Assembly: GCA_963836665.1 (NCBI GenBank)
Contig: CAWIKL010000001.1
Span: 620,001-684,000 of the forward strand
Source of the DNA: JAICSD01 sp963836665
Lineage (GTDB): Bacteria > Acidobacteriota > Vicinamibacteria > Vicinamibacterales > 2-12-FULL-66-21
DNA length: 64,000 nucleotides
Direction of reading: 5' to 3'
This document shows, in pieces, positions 42,304 to 50,800 of this stretch. The stretch's first letter is position 1. Each line of letters begins with the position of its first letter. A program made the translations under genes and the position numbers. A model generated the notes under the pieces. It ran no database searches. It was not told the DNA's origin and saw nothing but the letters and a program-made list of their open reading frames with translations.

Positions 42304-43752
42304 TTACATACAATGCGCGGCAATACGTGCAGCAATGACGGTCTGCCGATCGGCATCGAACGCCTGCAGGCCCTGCAACACCTCACGATCTCCATCCGAC
42401 AGGGGTTCGGCGGCCAGCAACGTCGAGAGGAGTTGTCCGCTCTGGTCGAGCAGGATGCCCAGTTGCTTCCACCGATCACACTCCGAAGTCGGAAGTATGT
42501 CTCCGAACACGAAAGGCGCCCCGGCGAACTGCGGGGTCGCCGCGTCAGTTCCCCGCAATTTTTGCGTCAAGGCTTGAGCGATCGGGGAGATTCCTGCCAG
42601 CATTTCCCCGACCGCCCACTCTCCCACGAGCGTCGCTCTGAGCGCGGCGTCTGCGCTTCGCCGCAGGGACAGGCCGATTGCGATATCCAGAAGCAGCGTT
42701 CGATACCGGGCGTTCAGGAGCCGTGCCCAGTCCGCGGTCACGGTGTTGGTAATCAGATTCTCAGCGTCACCCGCCGCGGCGATCTGTGGATTGGCGGGTA
42801 TGTCGCGGACGGCGTTGGCTGGCCAGTCGGGAAACGATCCGTACAGATCGAGGAGGATCTCGAAGTGGCTTCGCATGTCGGGTGAGATCGCGGGCCCTTC
42901 TCCTTGCTGGGCAATGGTCGCGAGTGCCGCCAGGGCGCGATCGCGCGGCGCTCCCGCATCGATGTGCATCGACGGATCGCCGCCCCACTCGTCTTGGCTG
43001 GCCGCGACGTCACCGACGATGGCGGCCGAGGCGAAGTCTTCGTCTTTCACATGGTGCCCGGCGCCGAACTGCACAATCAGTGCAGCGATCACGTCGTCTG
43101 GCAGGCGCCACGGCCCTGCCGGCGCGTCACCTGCCTGGAACAGCCAGTAGAGGGCCGCATACACCGCGCCGACGCGGTGGATCTCCGGTACTACCGTCGC
43201 TGCCTCTGTCGCGGCTTTCCTGGCGAGAGCGGACATCTGAGGATCGGAGATGTCTTCGAGCGGCGGGGCTTCCGCGACGACGTACTTGGCGAGGATCGGC
43301 GAGCTCAGTGGTTCGAGCGCCGCAGGAAACGGATACTCGTCGGGATGGGAGGGAAAGTCCTCGCGCGACAAGTCGACCGGCTCACCAATCGCCATCAGCA
43401 CATTCTGGACCGTGACCAGATGGGCCATTTCCTGTCTGGCCACTTCGATCAACGTCGCAGCGGCGTCAGCAGCTTGCGGTACGTCACTATTCAGGGAGTA
43501 CGCCGCGTACAAATACTGGAGCAAAAACGCGTGCTCTACTTCGGCCGCGATCTGCAGCAGCAACCGGGCGTCGTCTGTCCCGGTCCGCAACTCGGGCTCA
43601 GGCTTGGCCGGCCCGACGACATGCATCGCGGCGATCGCCCGCGCCAAAGTCCCGGGGCTCGTGGCGAGCGCGAGGCCCGCGCGATGCTCCGCGGCCGCCG
43701 GTGGCGATCCTGATGACCATGAGAGCTGGCGCATCCTGCTTGAAAATGCCAT
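42304..43752 (-). CDS. Ferritin-like (VioB-type) domain protein
   Basis: The product has 482 residues. ARLLLQIAAEVEHAFLLQYLYAAYSL and LIEVARQEMAHLVTVQNVLMAIG form the first two helices of a ferritin-like four-helix bundle with ExxH motifs for a dimetal site. This is the ferritin-like domain also present in VioB/RebD-type iminophenylpyruvate dimer synthases, which are about twice as long. The C-terminal half is helical and unassigned. It lies between the LodB-like and LodA-like genes with gaps of 9 and 26 bases, so it probably acts with the oxidase, perhaps on the same amino acid or in cofactor formation. That role is an inference. Confidence 0.85.
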   Translation of the reverse strand: MAFSSRMRQLSWSSGSPPAAAEHRAGLALATSPGTLARAIAAMHVVGPAKPEPELRTGTDDARLLLQIAAEVEHAFLLQYLYAAYSLNSDVPQAADAAATLIEVARQEMAHLVTVQNVLMAIGEPVDLSREDFPSHPDEYPFPAALEPLSSPILAKYVVAEAPPLEDISDPQMSALARKAATEAATVVPEIHRVGAVYAALYWLFQAGDAPAGPWRLPDDVIAALIVQFGAGHHVKDEDFASAAIVGDVAASQDEWGGDPSMHIDAGAPRDRALAALATIAQQGEGPAISPDMRSHFEILLDLYGSFPDWPANAVRDIPANPQIAAAGDAENLITNTVTADWARLLNARYRTLLLDIAIGLSLRRSADAALRATLVGEWAVGEMLAGISPIAQALTQKLRGTDAATPQFAGAPFVFGDILPTSECDRWKQLGILLDQSGQLLSTLLAAEPLSDGDREVLQGLQAFDADRQTVIAARIAAHCM

Positions 43753-43761
43753 CGTTCCCCT

Positions 43762-44832
43762 CTAGTGCCGGCGAGCCCAGAATGTTTCGTCGCGCCACCG
43801 GCTCTCGCCTGTGTAATAGACGCGGCGTGCCGCGAGGTAGCTCTGCGTGCGCTTCAGGTGCGCCGCGGCGAACGCGTGTGCTGCCTCCTCGTTGCCGTCG
43901 CGCAGGCGCGCGATCGCCTCAGCCGCGTCGAGGCTCGACCGGAGCGCTGCCGTCAGGCCGCGGCCACTCAACGGGTCCATGGCCAACGCCGCATCGCCGA
44001 CGGTAAACCGCGTGCCATCGGTCGCAGCAGGGGTGTAGGCAGACCAGGACGGCAGGACACGCACGTCACCTGGCGCCGGAACTCTGGCTGACGTATGGGT
44101 GGCGTCCGAGGGCCAGAGGCGTCCGCGCAGGTGCTTGGCCGGCAGCAAGTCCGGATCGGTGAAGAGCGTCACGGAGATCCCGCCGACGTCGGTTGGCGTC
44201 GAATAGCACCATCCGCTTCGACAAGCTTCGATCAGCGGCCACTCGGCCAAAGGCCCACTGAGGTCCCTTCGCCCGGTGACGGCAAGACCGATCAGACGGT
44301 CGAGGCGAATCGGGCGCTCGTTCGCCGCGGTTCCCAGACGACCGGTCGCGTCCACGACATAGTCGCATGACAGGCGCGTGGTAACGCGCGAGCGCCTCAG
44401 GATGACCGTACATCCATCGGTGCCGCGCTCGACGTTGCTGACAGAGGTTCCCATCGTCAGATCCACTCCGGCTTCGCGAGCAACCTCACGAAAGCAGCCG
44501 TCGAAGGCTTGACGCTCGACGTACCACGCCGGCGCGCGCACGCTCGAAATGTGATCGAGCAACCCGATGGTGGCGGATCCCCAAATGGACGCAATTCCGG
44601 GGGCCGGCCGCAACGCGGCGGCACGCTGACGATTCCACACGCCGAGACGCGTCAGGTACGGCTCCGCATCAGACGAGAGGGTTTCGACTACGGCCCGCCG
44701 GGGGTGCACGGATTGCTCGAACTGCAGCACACGGAATCCGAACGCACGGAGTCGGATCGCCGCGGCACATCCGGCCGGACCGGCGCCCGCGACCACCACC
44801 AGTCGATCACTCGGACGTGGCCCGTGACCCAC
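43762..44832 (-). CDS. LodB-like FAD-dependent oxidoreductase (CTQ maturation)
   Basis: The product has 356 residues. LVVVAGAGPAGCAAAIRLRAFGFRVLQFE is the FAD-binding fold; DYVVDATGR and FTVGDAALAMDPLSGRGL are the group's second and third flavin motifs, as in tryptophan-halogenase/geranylgeranyl-reductase-type flavoproteins. LodB of Marinomonas is of this type and is required to form the tryptophylquinone of LodA. The position three genes from a LodA homologue, in the same operon, supports that role. It starts 27 bases after the haem peroxidase stop. Confidence 0.85.
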   Translation of the reverse strand: MGHGPRPSDRLVVVAGAGPAGCAAAIRLRAFGFRVLQFEQSVHPRRAVVETLSSDAEPYLTRLGVWNRQRAAALRPAPGIASIWGSATIGLLDHISSVRAPAWYVERQAFDGCFREVAREAGVDLTMGTSVSNVERGTDGCTVILRRSRVTTRLSCDYVVDATGRLGTAANERPIRLDRLIGLAVTGRRDLSGPLAEWPLIEACRSGWCYSTPTDVGGISVTLFTDPDLLPAKHLRGRLWPSDATHTSARVPAPGDVRVLPSWSAYTPAATDGTRFTVGDAALAMDPLSGRGLTAALRSSLDAAEAIARLRDGNEEAAHAFAAAHLKRTQSYLAARRVYYTGESRWRDETFWARRH

Positions 44833-44859
44833 GCATGCATCCTTGGCGCGCGTCGGTCC

Positions 44860-46569
44860 TCAGAGGTTCAAGGCGAACTGAATCAAGCCGGCGATGTCCT
44901 TGAACCTCTCGGGGCGCCAATTCGGCGCCTGGCGCAGATACGACGCGCCGTCGCCGAGGATGAGACCGATCAAGGTCTCGGCGACGATGCGCCCTCCGAC
45001 GCGCCCGAGGCGGACCGGTTCTTGATTCCCCTGGCTTCCCGGCGACTTGGCGCGCTTACTCCATTCGAACTGAGCCTCGGCCAACACATAGAACCACAGC
45101 GGCGCGTTGTCGGTGAAGTTGTCGGGGTCCAACGACGCCAGCGTCGGGTTCGTGTCGACGTCCGAGAGGACCGCCTTCCCGATCCGCAAGTCCTTGTCGT
45201 CGATCGGGATCAGCCCCATCGCGCGCGCCACGTTCTGGCCCGACGGCAGACCCATCGCGAGCCCGCGCAGCAGATTGCGCTTGGCGAGGTTGGCCGGATT
45301 GAGGTCGGGATGGACGGGATCGGCCGGCTTCGACTGAATCTGATCAACGGTCAACGGCGGCGTCAGCGGGGCGGCCGGATTCGAAAACTCGGGCAGGAAC
45401 CCCAGAGGGTTCACCAGCGAGGTGTCGATCTTATAGGCCGGTTGCACGCGGCTCTTGCCGGCGCGGCCGATGGAGCCCTTGATGTTGAAGAACAGGCTCC
45501 AATCGATCGCCCACTGCGCGGGAAACTCGTCGAAGCCGTTCAAGCCCCGCGCCTGCACACCGGCGAAGACGAAGAAGCGACCGGCGAGCCCACGCTGCTC
45601 TTCGTCGGGTGTCGCGGCTGCGGGATCGTCGCCGCCGTGCAGTTCGGTGTTCAACCGGTAGATCGGACGAACCATCGAGTGGCCGAACCGGTAGGCGGCA
45701 GCCGAGAACTCGATGGGCATGAACGGGTCGTAGCGCCACTTAAAGAGCGCCATGTTGGGCTTGAGCTTCCAGATCGGCTTGTTTTGCCCGTAGTCCGGAA
45801 GGATGTCTTCGACGATGTCCTCGCCGCAGATCGTCTTCAGGAAGTCATTCACGACCAGCCACTGGTAGTGCCAGCGCACGTGGCGTTGAATCTCCTGGAA
45901 CGGGGCGCTGGGGTGTTCGTCCACGAGCCGGTTGTGAAACTGCAACAGCGCGGCGTGGAACTGAGACACGATGACGTTCTCGTCGTTGCGTTTGTCGCCG
46001 ATGAGGGCTCGTTTCGCGCCGGCATTGAAGGGATCCGAGAACCGCGGCAAATCCAAGGAGGGGCTCGGCTGCGCATCTTGGAACAACGGGCGGCCAAGGC
46101 GGAACTTCGAGCCGACGTACATGTAGGGCTGGTCGTCCGGGCCGCGTCCGTAGAGGGAGTCCAGATCAAGGCGCGGCGTCCGGAAGTCAACCAGCGCATC
46201 GGGATCGTTTTGTTTCATCAGGCTCGAGGCGGGATCGAACGTGATGTCATGGTCGATGAACTGGCCGAAGTAGGTGTAGCCGGCCGGTATGCCCGCGTTT
46301 TCCTCGTCGTCATGAATGCGGGACGCCGGGTCTTCGAATGCCGCGACGGGAACATTGGGATTGCCGTCTACGTGCTCGGGCTCCGCGGTCATGGCCTGGC
46401 CGAGTGTCAGGAGCGACTCCCTGGGCCAGTCGCCTGGTGGAAGCGTTCGAAAGATGCGGCCAAAGCGGCCCTCGAACAGAGGCGACCGGGGCGCGGAGTT
46501 GTCTCCCCGGACGCCGCCGCCATGCGCGGCCGGCATTCGCTTCCTGGCAGTGATCGCTGCATTGATCAT
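44860..46569 (-). CDS. Animal-type haem peroxidase
   Basis: From ATG 46569 the product has 569 residues with no signal peptide. YTYFGQFIDHDITFD contains the distal His and the Asp that can link haem, VSQFHAALLQFHNRLVDEH is the following helix, and AAYRFGHSMVRPIYRL contains the proximal His region. LPDYGQNKPIWKL and NLAKRNLLRGLAMGLPSGQ are usual in bacterial members. The enzyme would use H2O2 to oxidise halide, thiocyanate or organic substrates. It heads the operon that ends with the LodA-like oxidase, which makes H2O2, so the two reactions may be coupled. The longer frame upstream of 46569 has no conserved content. Confidence 0.9.
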   Translation of the reverse strand: MINAAITARKRMPAAHGGGVRGDNSAPRSPLFEGRFGRIFRTLPPGDWPRESLLTLGQAMTAEPEHVDGNPNVPVAAFEDPASRIHDDEENAGIPAGYTYFGQFIDHDITFDPASSLMKQNDPDALVDFRTPRLDLDSLYGRGPDDQPYMYVGSKFRLGRPLFQDAQPSPSLDLPRFSDPFNAGAKRALIGDKRNDENVIVSQFHAALLQFHNRLVDEHPSAPFQEIQRHVRWHYQWLVVNDFLKTICGEDIVEDILPDYGQNKPIWKLKPNMALFKWRYDPFMPIEFSAAAYRFGHSMVRPIYRLNTELHGGDDPAAATPDEEQRGLAGRFFVFAGVQARGLNGFDEFPAQWAIDWSLFFNIKGSIGRAGKSRVQPAYKIDTSLVNPLGFLPEFSNPAAPLTPPLTVDQIQSKPADPVHPDLNPANLAKRNLLRGLAMGLPSGQNVARAMGLIPIDDKDLRIGKAVLSDVDTNPTLASLDPDNFTDNAPLWFYVLAEAQFEWSKRAKSPGSQGNQEPVRLGRVGGRIVAETLIGLILGDGASYLRQAPNWRPERFKDIAGLIQFALNL

Positions 46570-46745
46570 GGGACTGCTCCAATCAAACAGTGCGTGGCGC
46601 AGACAACGAACGAGGCGCGAGCCTAGCACGCGATGTCTGACGGCCGCAATCACAGGAACTCTGAAGAAACGCTCGCACAATTCCCTCGACGGCTGCACAC
46701 TATGGCCACCGCTGGAGTTCGACGCGATGCTCTCAGGAGGCCGCA
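46570..46745. other. Divergent control region between peroxidase operon and membrane-protein genes
   Basis: These 176 bases hold the minus-strand peroxidase promoter and the plus-strand start signals. AGGAGG at 46735-46740 is the ribosome site of the gene at 46746. No strong -10/-35 pair or palindrome was found by eye. Confidence 0.4.
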
Positions 46746-47777
46746 ATGTTTCAAAACGCCGCTATCGACGTGGCGATCGGGCTGGCGCTGATGTACCTGC
46801 TCTTGAGCTTGACCTGCACAATTGTCAATGAATACATCGCATCCAAGTTAGATCTCCGATCCAAGTCACTTGGCGTGGGGCTGGAGGCGCTACTGGACGA
46901 CCCGAACGTGCGGACTGCTTTCTACGGCCACGGCATCATCGCCGGCACGAGAACGGCGCTCATGACGGCCGGCAGCATGTCGTTTGTTCGCTCGCTGAGG
47001 TTCGACCGGTCGACCGCGGCGCCTCGCGCCGCAACCGGCAGCACAGCGCCATCCGGCAAACCCCATCCATCGTACGTGTCGACGAATGCGTTCGTGGCGG
47101 CGTTACTCGGCAGCCTCACGGACGGGAAAACGGCCGCTGGGCCGTCCATCCCGACTCTCGCCGATCTCGAGTCAGCCATCCTGAAGCTGCCGCCCAGCAA
47201 CCTCAGAGACGCGCTCGTCACCAATCTCACGGTCGCGCAGGGTGACTTCGACAAATTCCGCAGGGGGGTCGCGACCTGGTTCGACGATTCGATGGAACGA
47301 CTGAGCGGCGCGTACAGGCGTCACCTGAAATTCATCTCGATTGTCGTCGGCTGCGTGTTAGCGAGCTTGTTGAACGCGGACACGTTCGCGGTCAGCCGCG
47401 CCCTATGGTCGGACAGCGCGCTGCGCGCCCAGCTGGTTCAGGTCGCCGATTCGACGCTCAAGGCCGGTCGTCCCGCAGATTCAGCACCGGGACAGAGCCC
47501 GAAGGCGTTCACGGCCGACGAGATCAAAAGGCAACTCGTCGACACCGACACCGCGCTACGGCCGCTGCCCATCGGCTGGTCGTTCCATGGAAACGCGTCT
47601 CTCGCCGCGCTTGGGCAGAACATCAAGAGCAAGTCGTTGTCATACTGGCCGCTGAAACTGCTCGGACTGTTCGCCACCGGCTTGGCGCTGTCCTTCGGCG
47701 CGCCGTTCTGGTTCGACGCCCTGTCGAAATTCATGAATGTCAGGGCTGCCGGCGCCAAGCCCGAACGCCAGACGTAG
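46746..47777 (+). CDS. Uncharacterised membrane protein
   Basis: The product has 343 residues. The N-terminal helix is IDVAIGLALMYLLLSLTCTIVNEYIASKLDLRSKSLGVGLEALLDDP. A soluble segment of about 130 residues (ADLESAILKLPPSNLRDALV) follows, then RRHLKFISIVVGCVLASLLNADTFAVSRALW and a C-terminal helix (PLKLLGLFATGLALSFGAPFWFDALSKFM). The opening motif 'a-I-V-N-E-Y-I-A' and the ending 'GAPFWFDALSK' recur in uncharacterised bacterial membrane proteins, but I cannot name the family. AGGAGG precedes the ATG. The gene lies 111 bases before the large PBP1-like membrane protein and is probably in the same unit. Confidence 0.75.
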   Translation: MFQNAAIDVAIGLALMYLLLSLTCTIVNEYIASKLDLRSKSLGVGLEALLDDPNVRTAFYGHGIIAGTRTALMTAGSMSFVRSLRFDRSTAAPRAATGSTAPSGKPHPSYVSTNAFVAALLGSLTDGKTAAGPSIPTLADLESAILKLPPSNLRDALVTNLTVAQGDFDKFRRGVATWFDDSMERLSGAYRRHLKFISIVVGCVLASLLNADTFAVSRALWSDSALRAQLVQVADSTLKAGRPADSAPGQSPKAFTADEIKRQLVDTDTALRPLPIGWSFHGNASLAALGQNIKSKSLSYWPLKLLGLFATGLALSFGAPFWFDALSKFMNVRAAGAKPERQT

Positions 47778-47888
47778 ATGGCTCTGGGCACAGACTTCCC
47801 GGGTCCAGCTCAACGGCACTGATTCAACGCAAGAGTCTTCGAACTGTTCGAAGAGAGCTCCGTCTACGTTTCTAGCGATCGGGGGTGC

Positions 47889-50800
47889 GTGGACGTGGGC
47901 AAGCTCGAATCCTACGGCGCTGGTCTTCTTCCCGTCGCGATCATCGCCGGCATCCTGTCGGGGAGCTTCTTCAAGCCGGCGCCGGTCGCGCAGACGGCGA
48001 CGCAAGCGCCGAAACCGCCCGTGGCGACGCAACCCCCGGAGGATGGCGTTCGCACCGCTTGGCTCGCCGACCTCCGTCCCGTAATGGAGGCAATGGGCGA
48101 TGCGATGGGGCTGCCGGTTCAGCGAGACAGCACCGTCCGGCTCGCCAGTCTGACCCTCAAGCAATTCGAAGACCCTCAGCCGGCGGATGTGACGAAGGCG
48201 ATCGCCACGATCCGAGAGGGGTTGAATCGTCATGACAGTGATCCCGACCCGCGGGCCTGCAACCCGGACTCGCCGACCGGTTCGGTCGGGACAGCCGAGC
48301 AGACACTGATCGGCTACCTCCTCGCGGAGGATGCGGGATCGTCCTCGCGGAAACTGCGTTCGTCGCTGGCGGAAGCGACGCTCAACGAACTGCAGGACTG
48401 GCGCGCGCTTGGAACGCTGGCGCGGAACGTGCCCTCCGACGGGCGACAGGGACCGCCGCGCTATCGAGCGACATTCATCGTCGCGACGGTCCCGGACTAC
48501 GTGGATTCCGTAGCCGGATGGACGGCCGATCAGAGCCTGGCGGCGATCCAGTCGGCGATGAGCCGCTCCGGCTACCTGCTCGACAGGTTCCGTCTCGTGG
48601 ACTGGGCGCGCAACGATCCGCACAGCGAAAACCCCGTCGCCAGCGACAGCCGCCTGCACGAACGACAGCCCGGCGCGCTGATCTTTCGTCACCAGGATGG
48701 TGACACGATCGAGCTCGGCGTCGTGCTTCTCGCACTCGAGACGCCCACCAGCGGCGTCCATCGCACGGCGTTGCGAAACGCGATCCGGTTCATTCGGGAG
48801 TGGAACCGCTGCGCGGCCGCCGACGCCCCAGATCAGGAACTCAGGGTTCTCGGGCCAACGTTCTCGGGCTCGTCCCTCTCCGTGGCGCTGACGTTGCGCG
48901 ATCTCGGAGCTCAAGACCTGGCGGCGTTCACGAACATTCGTGTGATGAGCGGATCCGCCACGGCTGACGAGAACGCCAGCGTCTTTCGCGCCATCGCGCC
49001 GCGGAATACGAGCTTTCAGGCGGCGTTGCCCCCGACCTCCGAGACGCGACGGATCATGGCGGACTATCTCGGACGCATGAATCCGGACTGGCTCGGCGGG
49101 GCAAATGTCGCGATCCTGCTCGAAAGCAACACCGTCTACGGGCAGACGCCCAGAAAGTTCGCGGAGCAGCTCAAGCGTGATCGCGACGCCAGCCCCGGCG
49201 ACGGCGTCGACGTTGCGCAGGATCCTTTCGAAAAGGCCTCGGTTTTTTCCTTTCCGATGCACCTGTCGCAGCTGCGCAATGACACGTCGGACTCGCCGGC
49301 GTCCGCGCCCAGCTTGCTGCCGACATCAGCCGTGCCGCTCAACATGCGGGAGACGACGCCGCCGGCGGACCTCATACCAGCGCTACGGCCGCAGCTCACC
49401 TCGCCGGTCGTCGAGTCCACGGTCGACACCATCCTCGACACCATCCGCCACAAACGACTGACAGCGGTCGGGATCCAGGCGACCGATGATCGCGACGTCC
49501 TGTTTCTGGCGCGTGAAGTCAAGCGCGCGGCGCCTGACGTGCAACTGTTTTTCCTGGGCGCCCACGCGTTGTACCTGCATCAGGACTATGTCCCGTATCT
49601 CCGAGGGACGCTGGTGGCCTCGCCGTACCCGCTGTCGCTCACGACCCAGGCTGGCTTCGCGGGCGCCGGGACGAAGGGACGCGAGCCGTTCCAGAGTATG
49701 GCGGCTGAGGGGCTATTCAACGCCACGCTGCTCCTGCTAAAGCGCAACGTCGAGCTGCTGGATTACTGCGACTCGTCACCGATTCCGGAAACCCGGTGCA
49801 TGCCCCACGTGGCGATCAGCGTGATCGGCGAAGATGGGTTCTGGCCCCTGGCGGGTGTCGGGCGAACGCACCCGGTGCTCGAACGGGCCAGCGATCAAGA
49901 TGAACGCGGCCCTCAGGTCAGCGGATCCGAGCCGATCACTTACTCCGTCAAGGTCAGCGAAACGTTCGAGCCACAAGGGCTTCCGCCGTTCCCCACTCGA
50001 GCGCGAATCGTTGTCACGTTGCTCGCCACGTTCGTGCTCGCGCAGGTACTGATGGTGCTGGCCATCGGCCGCCAGCTCCGCAGGCGCGCCTCGGCGCGCT
50101 CTTTTCTGGAGTGGCCCGTTCTGCGCGTCCTCGTCCCACCGGTCACCTATCCTTCTGCTGCCGCGCTCCATCGATTCAGCCTTCTGATGAGCTTCGTGAT
50201 CCTCGGGCTCCTCTTCGCGTGGATCGCGGCGGTTGCCGTGCCGTTCATCTCCTCCGCCCACGGCGACGCCGGTGCAGTGGTCGTCACCGTGCTCGCCGCT
50301 GCGGTGGTGTTGGTGCCGGCCCTTCTCCTGATCTCGCAGGGCACGGAAGCGACACCGCGCCACTGGCCCGAATTGGCCAAGAGAAAGAGCAGCTGGATGC
50401 TGATGCCGGCACTGGTTCTGCTGATGCTGACGATCGGCGCGTTCGTGTGGTACCTGGCGGGGCTCGTGCGGGCGGAGGTCCCTGATGATCTCAACCTGAC
50501 GCTCGCCCGGCTTGTCGGAGGCGGCATTGTGTCACCGGCACCGGCCACGCTCTGTCTCCTCGCCGGGCTCTACACCGCCATGTTCGCCGCCATGCGGCGG
50601 CTGTCGCTGGTCGGCAACGGCTACACCCGGCTGGAAGACGGTTCGACGGCCTTCAACCTGTTGAACGGCGTCACCGACGCCGGCGAGGCGCCCCGCACGC
50701 CGACCCACCGGGCGCGTCTGGGGGACATTCTGGACATGCCGTCCCAGAACCTGCCGCTGACCTACGTCATCGGGATTCTGCTGGGGATTGTGATCGCCGG

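Noticed and set aside
44509..46626. Plus-strand open frame of 705 codons opposite the haem peroxidase and LodB-like genes
   Set aside because: It lies wholly antisense to genes with clear catalytic motifs, and its translation is Arg/Val/Gly-rich without domains, as expected for antisense frames in high-GC DNA.
47640..49262. Minus-strand open frame of 540 codons
   Set aside because: It is antisense to the end of the 46746 gene and the start of the PBP1-like gene, both well supported; its composition is Arg-rich with no motif.
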